A model generated the notes under the pieces. The model was not told where the DNA came from, searched no databases, and saw only the letters and a list, made by a program, of their open reading frames with translations. The translations under genes and the position numbers were made by a program. A stretch of 64,000 nt of DNA from contig NZ_FOIA01000009.1 of assembly GCF_900111605.1 (NCBI RefSeq), positions 1 to 64,000 on the forward strand, in the 5' to 3' direction. The stretch comes from Nitrosomonas marina. GTDB lineage: Bacteria > Pseudomonadota > Gammaproteobacteria > Burkholderiales > Nitrosomonadaceae. This document shows positions 1-8,794 of this stretch, one piece after another (position 1 is the first letter of the stretch; the number at the start of each line of letters is the position of its first letter).

Positions 1-186
<186 letters not shown>

Positions 187-199
187 GCTAGGCTGACTA

Positions 200-229
200 C
201 ATCGCCTCTGCTGAAGGGTGGGGGCGATG
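200..229 (+). terminator. Stem-loop in the amoC-amoA spacer
   Basis: A 7-bp stem (CATCGCC at 200-206 pairing with GGCGATG at 223-229) with a 16-base loop lies 14 bases after the amoC stop. No T-run follows, so it is more likely a transcript-processing or attenuation hairpin than a strong intrinsic terminator. The rest of the spacer (230-357) presumably carries an amoA promoter, but I could not fix clear -35/-10 boxes. Confidence 0.45.
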
Positions 230-357
230 CCTGATAGTGGTATGGTGCCGAGGGAGTAAGGAGAGCGTACTGCTTGTAAGGGGAGTCGTAAAAGACAATA
301 AGGAATCGTCATGTTATTAAAATTAATATCACACGAAACAAACGAAGGGAGAGTCTA

Positions 358-1182
358 GTGAGCAGAACAGACGAAATTTTAGCGGCGGCGAAGATGCCGC
401 CAGAAGCGATCAGAATGTCCAGATATATTGATGCGGTGTATTTTCCGATTCTGTGCATTCTGCTGGTAGGTACATTCCACATGCATTTCATGCTGTTGGC
501 GGGAGACTGGGATTTCTGGCTTGACTGGAAAGACCGTCAATGGTGGCCGGTAGTGACGCCGATAGTAGGTGTCATGTACTGTGCGGCCTTGATGTATTAC
601 CTGTGGGTGAACTACCGTTTACCATATGGAGCGACCCTGTGTATTGTATGCCTGTTGACAGGAGAGTGGCTGACACGTTACTGGGGTTTTTACTGGTGGT
701 CACACTACCCGATCAACTTTGTATTGCCTTCGACCATGATACCTGGCGCATTGATGCTGGATACGATCATGCTGTTGACGGGTAACTGGTTGATCACGGC
801 ACTGCTGGGTGGTGGATTCTGGGGCTTGTTCTTTTACCCTGGCAACTGGCCGATATTTGGGCCGACCCATCTGCCTGTAGTTGTAGAAGGGGTACTGTTG
901 TCAGTAGCTGACTACACGGGCTTCCTGTATGTACGTACGGGTACACCGGAGTATGTGAGGCTGATTGAGCAAGGCTCACTGCGAACGTTTGGAGGACACA
1001 CGACGGTAATTGCAGCGTTCTTCTCGGCCTTTGTATCGATGCTGATGTTCTGCGTCTGGTGGTACTTGGGCAAAATCTATTGCACCGCGTTTTACTATGT
1101 TAAAGGCGAAAGAGGCCGTATCTCGCAGAAACACGACGTCACGGCATTTGGTGAACCAGGATTTGCAGAGAGGATCAAATAA
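358..1182 (+). CDS. amoA: Ammonia monooxygenase subunit A
   Basis: This 274-residue polytopic membrane protein is AmoA, a core subunit of the copper membrane monooxygenase that turns ammonia into hydroxylamine in the inner membrane. Near-invariant AmoA blocks are visible: the WDFW...[12 protein letters not shown] stretch (about residues 45-65), the [16 protein letters not shown] block (about 102-117) and [12 protein letters not shown] (about 163-174). It matches Nitrosomonas AmoA almost throughout in length and sequence. The start is GTG at 358, preceded by a GAAGGGAGAG Shine-Dalgarno-like stretch. The stop overlaps the amoB ATG by one base, so translation is probably coupled. The C-terminal segment [10 protein letters not shown] differs from the common GEEGFPEGIK, which affects a standard PCR primer site (see findings). 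Confidence 0.98.
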   Translation: MSRTDEILAAAKMPPEAIRMSRYIDAVYFPILCILLVGTFHMHFMLLAGDWDFWLDWKDRQWWPVVTPIVGVMYCAALMYYLWVNYRLPYGATLCIVCLLTGEWLTRYWGFYWWSHYPINFVLPSTMIPGALMLDTIMLLTGNWLITALLGGGFWGLFFYPGNWPIFGPTHLPVVVEGVLLSVADYTGFLYVRTGTPEYVRLIEQGSLRTFGGHTTVIAAFFSAFVSMLMFCVWWYLGKIYCTAFYYVKGERGRISQKHDVTAFGEPGFAERIK

Positions 1183-2444
1183 TGAGAATAAAGAACATAT
1201 TCAAGCTGGGCGTCATGGGGCTTTATGGAGCGGCGGTAGGCGCGGCGACATTAGCGTTGACAGTAGCGGTAGATGTTACGCCGGTAGCGGCGCATGGTGA
1301 ACGTTCACAGGAGCCGTTTCTTCGTATGCGTACCATCCAGTGGTATGACATGAGGTGGGAACCGAAGGTCACCAAAGTAAACGACATTGCGACGATGACT
1401 GGTAAATTCCACATGGCGGAAGACTGGCCGCGTGCGGTTGGCAAGCCGGAGCGTGCGTTTTTCAACGTAGGTAGCCCGAGCCCGGTGTTTGTACGTTTGA
1501 GCACCAAGCTGAATGGCGAGCCGATGTTCATATCTGGTCCGCTGGTAATTGGTCGAGACTATGAGTTTGAAGTCAAGCTGAAAGCACGTATACCTGGGCG
1601 ACATCATATGCACGCGATGGTCAACGTGAAAGAAGCGGGGCCGATTGCGGGACCTGCATCATGGATGAACATCACGGGCAGCTGGGATGACTTTACCAAC
1701 CCTGTCAAGACGCTGACGGGAGAGACCATTGACACAGAGACATTCAACTTTGCCAATGGTATATTCTGGCACGTAGTATGGGCGGGTCTGGGCATATTCT
1801 GGATTGGCTACTATGTAGCGCGTCCGATGTTCCTGCCACGCAGCCGTGTATTGTTGGCGTATGGTGACGATCTGCTGCTGGATCCGATGGATCGTAAAGT
1901 GGCCTGGGGTGTTGCGATCCTGACATGTGCGCTGGTATGGGGTGGATATCGTTATACGGAGAGCAAACATCCGTACACGATTCCGATCCAGGCTGGTGAA
2001 TCCAAGATAGATCCGTTGCCGATTGAGCCGAACCCTGTTGCGATCAAGGTAACCCATGCGAACTATGACGTACCTGGACGTGCGTTACGTGTAACCATGG
2101 ACATTACCAACAATGGAGATACGGCGATCAACATAGGTGAATTCACCACGGCGGGTGTACGTTTTGTAAACGCGCTGGGACGTGAACATCTTGATCCGGA
2201 TTATCCGAGGGAACTGGTTGCGACTGGTTTGACATTGGATAACGAAGCGGCGATAGAGCCTGGCGAGACACGTGAAGTCAAGCTGGAAGCCAAAGATGCG
2301 TTATGGGAAGTACAGCGTTTGATGGCATTGCTGGGTGACCCTGAGAGCCGTTTTGGAGGTTTGTTGATGACATGGGATGAGGAAGGCAATCGTTATATTA
2401 ACAGTATTGCTGGAGCGGTGATCCCGGTCTTTACCAGACTGTAA
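1182..2444 (+). CDS. amoB: Ammonia monooxygenase subunit B
   Basis: AmoB, 420 residues, is the copper-binding subunit with two periplasmic cupredoxin domains. A cleavable leader ends about residue 37 (PVAA), placing His38 at the mature N-terminus. His142 and His144 lie in a GRHHMHAM motif. These correspond to the His triad of the PmoB copper site in particulate methane monooxygenase. Two membrane segments (about 188-212 and 239-256) separate the two periplasmic domains. The start overlaps the amoA stop by one base (TAATG), and no separate strong ribosome site is seen, consistent with coupling. A strong terminator follows at 2464-2508. Confidence 0.98.
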   Translation: MRIKNIFKLGVMGLYGAAVGAATLALTVAVDVTPVAAHGERSQEPFLRMRTIQWYDMRWEPKVTKVNDIATMTGKFHMAEDWPRAVGKPERAFFNVGSPSPVFVRLSTKLNGEPMFISGPLVIGRDYEFEVKLKARIPGRHHMHAMVNVKEAGPIAGPASWMNITGSWDDFTNPVKTLTGETIDTETFNFANGIFWHVVWAGLGIFWIGYYVARPMFLPRSRVLLAYGDDLLLDPMDRKVAWGVAILTCALVWGGYRYTESKHPYTIPIQAGESKIDPLPIEPNPVAIKVTHANYDVPGRALRVTMDITNNGDTAINIGEFTTAGVRFVNALGREHLDPDYPRELVATGLTLDNEAAIEPGETREVKLEAKDALWEVQRLMALLGDPESRFGGLLMTWDEEGNRYINSIAGAVIPVFTRL

Positions 2445-2463
2445 ACCAGAAGCAAGCAACAAC

Positions 2464-2508
2464 GCCGGTACACCACTGTCATATGACAGCCGGTGTACCG
2501 GCTTTTTT
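2464..2508 (+). terminator. Strong rho-independent terminator after amoB
   Basis: A perfect 11-bp stem pairs 2464-2474 with 2492-2502. It continues inward, after one mismatch, into a CTGTC-ATAT-GACAG palindrome, and six Ts follow at 2503-2508. It separates amoCAB from the downstream accessory genes, so these probably depend on read-through or their own promoter. Confidence 0.9.
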
Positions 2509-2635
2509 GTTCGGGGAAAGCAAAATAAAACTGGGCGCACTGTAACGGGTGCGGGAAAAGAGACAGAAATACGAGAAGAGGACTGCAGGAGCGCATGGTA
2601 AAAGGCAGATGCGTTTCAGCACAGGAGGAGAGATA

Positions 2636-3208
2636 GTGTTAAAGCGAGCCATGAAGATTGGCGCGACAGTGATAATGTGTGCAGCGGCGTTATTATATAC
2701 AGGCGCGGTATTTGCACATGGAGCGGAAGCGCTGGAGGACGACAGTTGCATGCGCCGGGTGGGCGAGAACATGATACATTTGAGCGTATACCAGCCACAG
2801 AATGACATGGCAGGGCATTATTGCACGGACATACCTGCGGTGGGCGAGACGGTGCTGGTAGTGGACCTGGTTGAGCCGATGCTTCGTGAGATGCCGGTTG
2901 GGTTGAAGCTGATACGGGGCAGCAGCGAGGATGGCGATGTGATTGCCGACATACTTTCAAACATATACGAGGATGGCGTCATCAATACGCAGCAGGCGCT
3001 GGAAGAGGGCAGGCATTTGCTGGTTGTGACGGCGGAAGGTGTGCAGCCGCTGAAGTATGTTTATCATCTGCGGGTTGACATGGTCAATTATGCGGAGGTG
3101 TTCAGGGCCACGATTGGTCCTGTGGTCGGGCTGTTGCTGACAGTATTGATTGGTTACAAGCTCTTCAGGTCCAAGCGATTCAAAGACTGGCTGGCTGCAA
3201 GAAGATAA
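2636..3208 (+). CDS. AmoD/AmoE (orf4/orf5; PmoD-like) membrane-anchored copper protein
   Basis: This conserved gene follows amoB in ammonia oxidisers and is related to PmoD of methane oxidisers, a periplasmic CuA-like copper protein anchored by a C-terminal helix. From GTG at 2636 it has 190 residues: a signal peptide ending about residue 27 (AVFA), a mature His28 N-terminus, and a short region with Cys38, Met39, Met46, Met58 and Cys63, the Cys/Met pattern expected for PmoD-like copper binding. A membrane helix lies near 155-177 with a basic tail. The GTG is chosen because AGGAGG at 2623-2628 lies 7 bases upstream; the open frame extends further 5' but that part has no ribosome site. Nitrosomonas operons usually have two such paralogues in tandem, but only one is present here, so the exact symbol (amoE or amoD) is left open. 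Confidence 0.85.
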   Translation: MLKRAMKIGATVIMCAAALLYTGAVFAHGAEALEDDSCMRRVGENMIHLSVYQPQNDMAGHYCTDIPAVGETVLVVDLVEPMLREMPVGLKLIRGSSEDGDVIADILSNIYEDGVINTQQALEEGRHLLVVTAEGVQPLKYVYHLRVDMVNYAEVFRATIGPVVGLLLTVLIGYKLFRSKRFKDWLAARR

Positions 3209-3211
3209 TGG

Positions 3212-3236
3212 TTTAACCTGTTTTTCTGGGGTTAAA
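3212..3236 (+). terminator. Weak stem-loop after the AmoD/E gene
   Basis: TTTAACC (3212-3218) pairs with GGTTAAA (3230-3236) around an 11-base loop, directly after the AmoD/E stop. There is no T-run after the stem, so terminator activity is uncertain. Confidence 0.3.
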
Positions 3237-3365
3237 AGCATTTCCTGTAGTATGTGAAAACGCATAAATTCAGAATATGGTTGAACTATTTAGATAAAGG
3301 AACTCGGTTCATCATTTAACATCAAAATTAATTTCAACACGGCTTTTCATAAAAAGTACACATAA

Positions 3366-3788
3366 ATGGTAAACACAATGTTAAATAAAAAATCTAATGA
3401 GAATGTTGTAAAAAGTATCCTGAAATTAATGGCTGGCATGATTGTATTTGTAATGGTGCTGCAAGTAAATCATGTATGGGCGCACGCTTCGCTGGTTAAA
3501 TCTGATCCACCACGAAGAGCTTCGTTGTCTGAATCACCCGCTCATGTACAGCTCTGGTTCAATGAAGAAATAGAAGCTGCTTATGCTTCAGTGCAAGTTC
3601 TGGATGCTGATGAGAAAAATGTTGCAGTTGCTGAGCCTGAAGCAGTGCCTGACGATGCAAAGTCCGTTGTACTGGCCTTGCCTGCCCTGACTCCCGGCAG
3701 TTATAAAGTGCAATTCAGGGTGTTATCAATAGACGGGCATGTTGTTGAATCGAGCTATGGTTTTAGAATAAAAAACAATCAACAATAA
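3366..3788 (+). CDS. copC: CopC-family periplasmic copper-binding protein
   Basis: This 140-residue secreted protein is CopC, a small beta-barrel that binds Cu(II) in the periplasm. A signal peptide of about 39 residues ends in VWA, leaving a mature N-terminus HASLVKSDPP. The N-terminal His, with the Asp and His of the SIDGHVVE motif near the end, forms the conserved Cu(II) site. The body (SESPAHVQLWFNEEIE and LPALTPGSYKV) is typical of the CopC domain. ATG 3366 is used; ATG 3378 is also possible, and neither has a clear ribosome site. copD follows after two bases. The amo-copC-copD linkage is known in ammonia oxidisers and suggests copper supply to the monooxygenase. Confidence 0.9.
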   Translation: MVNTMLNKKSNENVVKSILKLMAGMIVFVMVLQVNHVWAHASLVKSDPPRRASLSESPAHVQLWFNEEIEAAYASVQVLDADEKNVAVAEPEAVPDDAKSVVLALPALTPGSYKVQFRVLSIDGHVVESSYGFRIKNNQQ

Positions 3789-3790
3789 AA

Positions 3791-5821
3791 ATGTTAGAGA
3801 TAATCGCGGCAGCTGCTCGCTGGTTCCAGCTTGCAGCAAATTTGATTATATTAGGAAGCTGTGTTTTTTTAGTAATTGCCGGTACAGAGAAGCGAGTCTA
3901 TTCAGCACAGTGGGTTGAGAAACTAGAACGATTATTTCCTAAACTGGCAATCAGTATCGTCGCTGGACTTATCGTAACTCTGGCGGCAACTATCGGGCAG
4001 GTTACAGGCGATACTGGCAAGCTGTTGCAATTGCAGGTATGGCTTGATTTTATCAGTGGTACTCATACTGGCCAGATTTGGTTGGTCCATACAATCTCCG
4101 CTATTTTAGTAATTCTATCGGTTGTTTTTCTTCGAAAGAGCACCAAATCGCGTACACGCTATTTGTTCTGCGCCTTAATCGCAACATTCCCGTTGATTGC
4201 CGATGCGATGGTCAGTCATTCTGCTTCTGAAGGTATGACGCTTGCTAATGTTTTGCCCTATGCACTACATATTATTTTAGCCGGCGTTTGGCTGGGAGGC
4301 CTGCCTGCATTGTTGCTGTTAAAATATGAATATGTAAAACAGGAAAAGGGCAAGAAATCCAGCTTTATGGATGTTCAGATACTTAACCGGTTTTCCTCAA
4401 TGGCATTGCCTGTTATGCTGATTATCGTGTTGACTGGCATCATTGTAGGAGACCGGATTTTTGATGGACATTATGCGGCGTTGGTGGCAACACCCTATGG
4501 CTGGCTGCTCAGTGCAAAGATATTATTATTGTGCATTATCTTGCTTATAGCCGCGAGTGTACGATCTTATTGGTTGCCTCTTTTCGCCAATAGTAAGGAT
4601 AGCCAGGAAACTCAGAGAAGCGCCGCAGGAATGCGCAAATGGGTGCGGATCGAATTTCTACTGGCTGTTGTGTTGTTATTTATTGCAACTATTATTGCAA
4701 ATAATGCAACACCTGCTAAACACGCTCTTATCGAAGACTGGCCATTCCCATTCCGCTTCTCGATTGTGGCCACATGGGGTACGGAGAATGTTGCCATACA
4801 GGTTTGGTGTGGTCTTGCGATCATCACATTGGCCGCGGTGGCGATATATTTTGGACGTGTTGCAAACTGGAGCCTTAAACGGCTGATTACTGTGCCTGTT
4901 GCACTGTTTATTTCCGGGCTTGCTGTTGCGTTGCCGCCATTGTCCATAGAAGCCTATCCTGAAACCTATTTAAAGCCACCAGTGCCGTATGATGCAGTTT
5001 CTATTTTTTATGGCGCAGAACTCTATTCCGAAAATTGTGTAGATTGTCATGGATTCCAGGGTAAGGGAAACGGTATTAAGGCAAGAACATTATCTACGGT
5101 GGTGCCGGATATGTTGACGGAGCCGCATACTGTTGAGCATACACCTGGTGATTTTTTCTATTGGATATCTCATGGTATCAAAGATACTGACATGCCCGGT
5201 TATGAAGATAAATTGTCCGAAGAGGAACGCTGGGACCTGGTGAATTATGTTTACGCGTTATCCCGGGGTTACCAGGCGCGAATCCTGTCATCAGAAATTA
5301 TTCCCAATAGAAAAAATATACAGCCGCCTGTATTTTCCTATACCACCCATGAAGGAACAACCGGCGTTCTTCAGGAGTTTCGTAAAAAGCAGCCGGTACT
5401 GCTGGTTGTTTTTTCCTGGCCTGAATCAAAAGATCGCATAGAGCAGCTAAAACAGAACTACGCTGATCTTCAAGCGCATGATCTTGCTGTCCTGGCTGTT
5501 CCAACTAAAACGTTGACTTCAGAAGAGTTGATTGAAGTAACGGACAATATGCCTTTTCCGCTCATTGTAGAAGGCGCGCAGGAGATTGTAGAAAGCTATG
5601 CATTATCACGTCGCACACTGAATCGTCCGGATTTGCTGGGACGTGGATCAGTTCCCGATCATATGGAATTTTTGATCGATCGAGATGGCTATCTGCGGGC
5701 GCGATGGGTTCCACTGGCTGAAGATGTAGGCTGGAAAAACATGGAATTGCTTCTCAGACAAGTTGAATTGTTAAAAAAGGAAAATGTAAATGCTGCTACA
5801 GCCAGTGAATTTATAAGTTAA
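3791..5821 (+). CDS. copD: CopD copper-transport membrane protein fused to cytochrome c and thioredoxin-like domains
   Basis: This 676-residue protein starts with a CopD-type multi-helix membrane region (about residues 1-385, at least eight hydrophobic segments), thought to take up copper handed over by CopC. A class I cytochrome c domain follows, with heme motif CVDCH (Cys416, Cys419, His420) and a likely axial Met468 in TDMPGYED. The last ~165 residues look like a thioredoxin/peroxiredoxin fold (LLVVFSWPES near 537, later HMEFLIDRDGYLRARW), but the usual CxxC position reads SWPES, so dithiol chemistry is not expected. The gene starts two bases after copC and is surely co-transcribed. Domain assignment of the first two parts is firm; the third is by fold-like pattern only. 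Confidence 0.88.
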   Translation: MLEIIAAAARWFQLAANLIILGSCVFLVIAGTEKRVYSAQWVEKLERLFPKLAISIVAGLIVTLAATIGQVTGDTGKLLQLQVWLDFISGTHTGQIWLVHTISAILVILSVVFLRKSTKSRTRYLFCALIATFPLIADAMVSHSASEGMTLANVLPYALHIILAGVWLGGLPALLLLKYEYVKQEKGKKSSFMDVQILNRFSSMALPVMLIIVLTGIIVGDRIFDGHYAALVATPYGWLLSAKILLLCIILLIAASVRSYWLPLFANSKDSQETQRSAAGMRKWVRIEFLLAVVLLFIATIIANNATPAKHALIEDWPFPFRFSIVATWGTENVAIQVWCGLAIITLAAVAIYFGRVANWSLKRLITVPVALFISGLAVALPPLSIEAYPETYLKPPVPYDAVSIFYGAELYSENCVDCHGFQGKGNGIKARTLSTVVPDMLTEPHTVEHTPGDFFYWISHGIKDTDMPGYEDKLSEEERWDLVNYVYALSRGYQARILSSEIIPNRKNIQPPVFSYTTHEGTTGVLQEFRKKQPVLLVVFSWPESKDRIEQLKQNYADLQAHDLAVLAVPTKTLTSEELIEVTDNMPFPLIVEGAQEIVESYALSRRTLNRPDLLGRGSVPDHMEFLIDRDGYLRARWVPLAEDVGWKNMELLLRQVELLKKENVNAATASEFIS

Positions 5822-5857
5822 GTAAATACAAGTCCGATACATTCAAACTAAGAGCGA

Positions 5858-8779
5858 TTACTCTGAGAATTCACTGTCCTGAGAGAAACAGCGATCATAG
5901 GGAGCGGGTTTGCCGATGTGATATCCTTGAGCATAATCAATTTTCATTTTTCTAAGGACTGCCAGGATTTTCTCGTTTTCAACAAACTCTGCCGTTATTT
6001 TCTTGCCAAAACCGCTGGCGACGCTGCATAAAGCATTTACGAGGATTTGGTCATCTTTGTTGTCAATGATATTACGTATAAACGAACCATCAATCTTTAC
6101 TGTATCAACAGGCAGTTCTCTCAGATAGTAAAAAGACGAGAAACCAACGCCAAAATCATCCAGCACAAACCCACATCCCAACTCCTTGATTTCTTTCATA
6201 AGGGCGCGTGCGCCTGGTAGATTTTCCAAAGCAGCGGTTTCAGTGATTTCAAACATTAAAGTTTTGGGATCAACTTTATGATCAATAAGCTTTTGTTTGA
6301 TAATTGGCAATAACTCGGGATCGTTAAATGCATGTGCGGATAAATTTATAGAGAAGTTAATGGTTTTTTCCCGGTTCTGATTGATTTTGGCAGCCTGCAT
6401 AATTGCTTTATGTAAGACAAGATGATCAATCGAATGGATAAGTCCGGTATGTTCGGCGGCAGAAATAAAACCGGCCGGAGACAAAATTGCGCCATCAACA
6501 TCATGCAGACGCAATAACACCTCGTAGTGCTGTACTTCTCCTGTTTGCACACTCATGATTGGCTGAAAATACAGCATAAATCTGTCATGCAACAGTGCAT
6601 ATTCTATTTTTTCCTTCCAGTAGACAAGGGTCTGCACGCGTTCCCTGCTTCGGTCTTCAATTGAAAACAGATACCAGGCGTTACGTCCAGTATCTTTGGC
6701 TTGATACATGGCTAAGTCAGCTGCTGCCAGTAGATCGTGTACGTTTTCACCGTGCTCGGGAAAAAGCGCTATGCCAATACTTGCTGAAACTTTATGGGTG
6801 CGGCTGTTAATTGTTAATTGCGTCTCGCTCAGATGCGCAAGTACTTTTTTTGCTACTTCAATGGCCCCTTCCGTGTTGATTTCCGGGAGGATCACAGCAA
6901 ATTCATCGCCCCCCAGGCGGGCGGATACGTCATCAGAACGTATTGTGCGCAGCAGCATTCCAGCCACCATTCTGAGTAGGGCGTCGCCGGCCTGATGGCC
7001 GCTTGTATCATTAATGTATTTAAACCGGTCCAGATCGAAGAAAAGCAGCGCACCGGGATGATGGTATCGATCGGACCGGCTAATGGCCTGCTCAAGTTCT
7101 TCACTGAAACGGCGGCGGTTATACAGGTTGGTCAACGGATCATGATCAGCCAGCCAGGCCAGATGACCTTCTACCCGTTTGTATTCAGTAATATCAAGAC
7201 CTACGGAAAGGACTGAAGGGTCGTCAATGGAATTCCAGGAAAGGCGTGAGTGCAGCCAGGCTACATGGCGTGTAGTGCCATCTTTACAATGGGTAATAGC
7301 TTCATGACGTAGCTGTTCCCTTAATCCCTGATTGATTTCATCCAGGTGCATGGAGAGTTCGTGTGAATCGAAGTCCGATACCAGGATATTTAAAAAAGGT
7401 GTATTCTTGAGCTCTTTTTCGGAATAATAGGTGAGCATTTCACCGTAAGCATTCATGGAAATAATTTTCCCACCCGAATTTTGTGTCAGAACGATAACCT
7501 GGGCAGTGTCGAGCAAGTTGGCTACAAAATCTCTTTCTCTACTCAGTTCATCTTTCTGCTGAATCAGTAGCTTTGTACGCGAAGAAACTTTCTGTTCGAG
7601 ATCTTCCAATTGCACTGACAGCTTGACGGCAGCATCATAGAGCATGTCAATTTCATCTCTGTATATTTGTTTTTTATTGGTTAATGTCAGCGAATGCCTG
7701 AAATCCTCAAACTGCCCACTGGCCAGCAAAGGCAGAGTAAACGAGACGTCTTTTAAGCGGGAAAGTAAGCGCGTGAAAATGCTGAATAAAAGAAATTCTG
7801 AAATGACCAGACCTAAAAATCCGATTAGTGCAATTTTCCATATTGAGTCGTATATATTGTTAACCGCGGGCGTGACGTCAGAAATAACTACCAGATACGC
7901 CAGATTTTTGTTGACTGATTCTAATGGATAAAGCTTGACTTGATGGTGACGGCTATTCTGGTTAATCTGGACAATGTTTTTAAGGCTGTCAGTAATTGAA
8001 TAAATTTTCGAAGTTGCCAATAAAATCTCGTAACTGTCACTTTTGTTGGTTAATGCTGCAACGGAAGTCTGCCACGCTTCAATATGCGATGCTTCCAGGT
8101 CGGTAGGGTGCGGATTGTGTAACAATAAACCTATATCCGCACCAGAAATACGTTTGAATGCCAAAAGCGCGTCAGCCAGCGTAATGCCGATGACAGCAAT
8201 ACCGGCCGTCTGGCCTTCAATCAAGAGTGGTGCAATTGTCAGTTGAATGCAGTTCTGCCTGCACAGCAGGGGGTCGATAGGTACCTCATTTTGGTTAACC
8301 TGCTTGACCCATTCAAAGATGGTCTGATTATCATTTTCATTGAGTTCAGTGATGCCCCAGTCGGCGGTAAGTTCGTTTGCGGTGTTATAGAAGCGGACAA
8401 ATTCGACACCGCTGTGAAAATGTAATAATGTCCAATGCTGGTCGAACATTTTGCTAATGGCATCTTTATCATTGGATACCAGTGCTTTCCCCATGCCGTC
8501 CAGGAAAGGAATTATTTCAGCCTGTTGGCGTATTTTCTGTGTCAATCGCTCTATCAGACTGTCAATCTCTCTTTCGAAACGCTGGTGTTCAATTTTCCGC
8601 TGATCGTTAAAATTAGTAATCAGTCCCAGATAACTGACTATGCAAAACAACAGCACAACAGCAAATAAGATCAGACTGCTCAGTGAGGTGATTTTCCATT
8701 TAAAACTGACAAATGCGCGTTTTTCGGTCTCAGGCTGTGCATTTGTGGTCAGCGTATTTTTTTTGACAATCTGTAACAT
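5858..8779 (-). CDS. Membrane-bound PAS-GGDEF-EAL cyclic-di-GMP enzyme with periplasmic sensor
   Basis: The 973-residue protein has a first membrane helix (about 31-52), a large periplasmic sensor region, a second helix (about 320-340), a coiled linker, a PAS domain, a GGDEF domain and an EAL domain. The GGDEF motif is intact at 623-627, with an RSDD inhibitory I-site five residues before the RLGGDEF region. The EAL domain keeps EVLLR (Glu753), the FEITETA and DDFGVGFSS motifs and QGYHIGKP, so both diguanylate cyclase and phosphodiesterase activity look possible. The gene lies 15 bases after the porin gene and two genes after a PstS-like protein, so the periplasmic part may sense the state or ligand of those proteins. 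Probably the third gene of that operon. Confidence 0.93.
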   Translation of the reverse strand: MLQIVKKNTLTTNAQPETEKRAFVSFKWKITSLSSLILFAVVLLFCIVSYLGLITNFNDQRKIEHQRFEREIDSLIERLTQKIRQQAEIIPFLDGMGKALVSNDKDAISKMFDQHWTLLHFHSGVEFVRFYNTANELTADWGITELNENDNQTIFEWVKQVNQNEVPIDPLLCRQNCIQLTIAPLLIEGQTAGIAVIGITLADALLAFKRISGADIGLLLHNPHPTDLEASHIEAWQTSVAALTNKSDSYEILLATSKIYSITDSLKNIVQINQNSRHHQVKLYPLESVNKNLAYLVVISDVTPAVNNIYDSIWKIALIGFLGLVISEFLLFSIFTRLLSRLKDVSFTLPLLASGQFEDFRHSLTLTNKKQIYRDEIDMLYDAAVKLSVQLEDLEQKVSSRTKLLIQQKDELSRERDFVANLLDTAQVIVLTQNSGGKIISMNAYGEMLTYYSEKELKNTPFLNILVSDFDSHELSMHLDEINQGLREQLRHEAITHCKDGTTRHVAWLHSRLSWNSIDDPSVLSVGLDITEYKRVEGHLAWLADHDPLTNLYNRRRFSEELEQAISRSDRYHHPGALLFFDLDRFKYINDTSGHQAGDALLRMVAGMLLRTIRSDDVSARLGGDEFAVILPEINTEGAIEVAKKVLAHLSETQLTINSRTHKVSASIGIALFPEHGENVHDLLAAADLAMYQAKDTGRNAWYLFSIEDRSRERVQTLVYWKEKIEYALLHDRFMLYFQPIMSVQTGEVQHYEVLLRLHDVDGAILSPAGFISAAEHTGLIHSIDHLVLHKAIMQAAKINQNREKTINFSINLSAHAFNDPELLPIIKQKLIDHKVDPKTLMFEITETAALENLPGARALMKEIKELGCGFVLDDFGVGFSSFYYLRELPVDTVKIDGSFIRNIIDNKDDQILVNALCSVASGFGKKITAEFVENEKILAVLRKMKIDYAQGYHIGKPAPYDRCFSQDSEFSE

Positions 8780-8794
8780 CAGATATCTATATGT

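Noticed and set aside
4010..4026. TGGCAAGCTGTTGC, a sigma54-like match in copD
   Set aside because: Inside coding sequence, and GG-GC spacing is nine, not ten.
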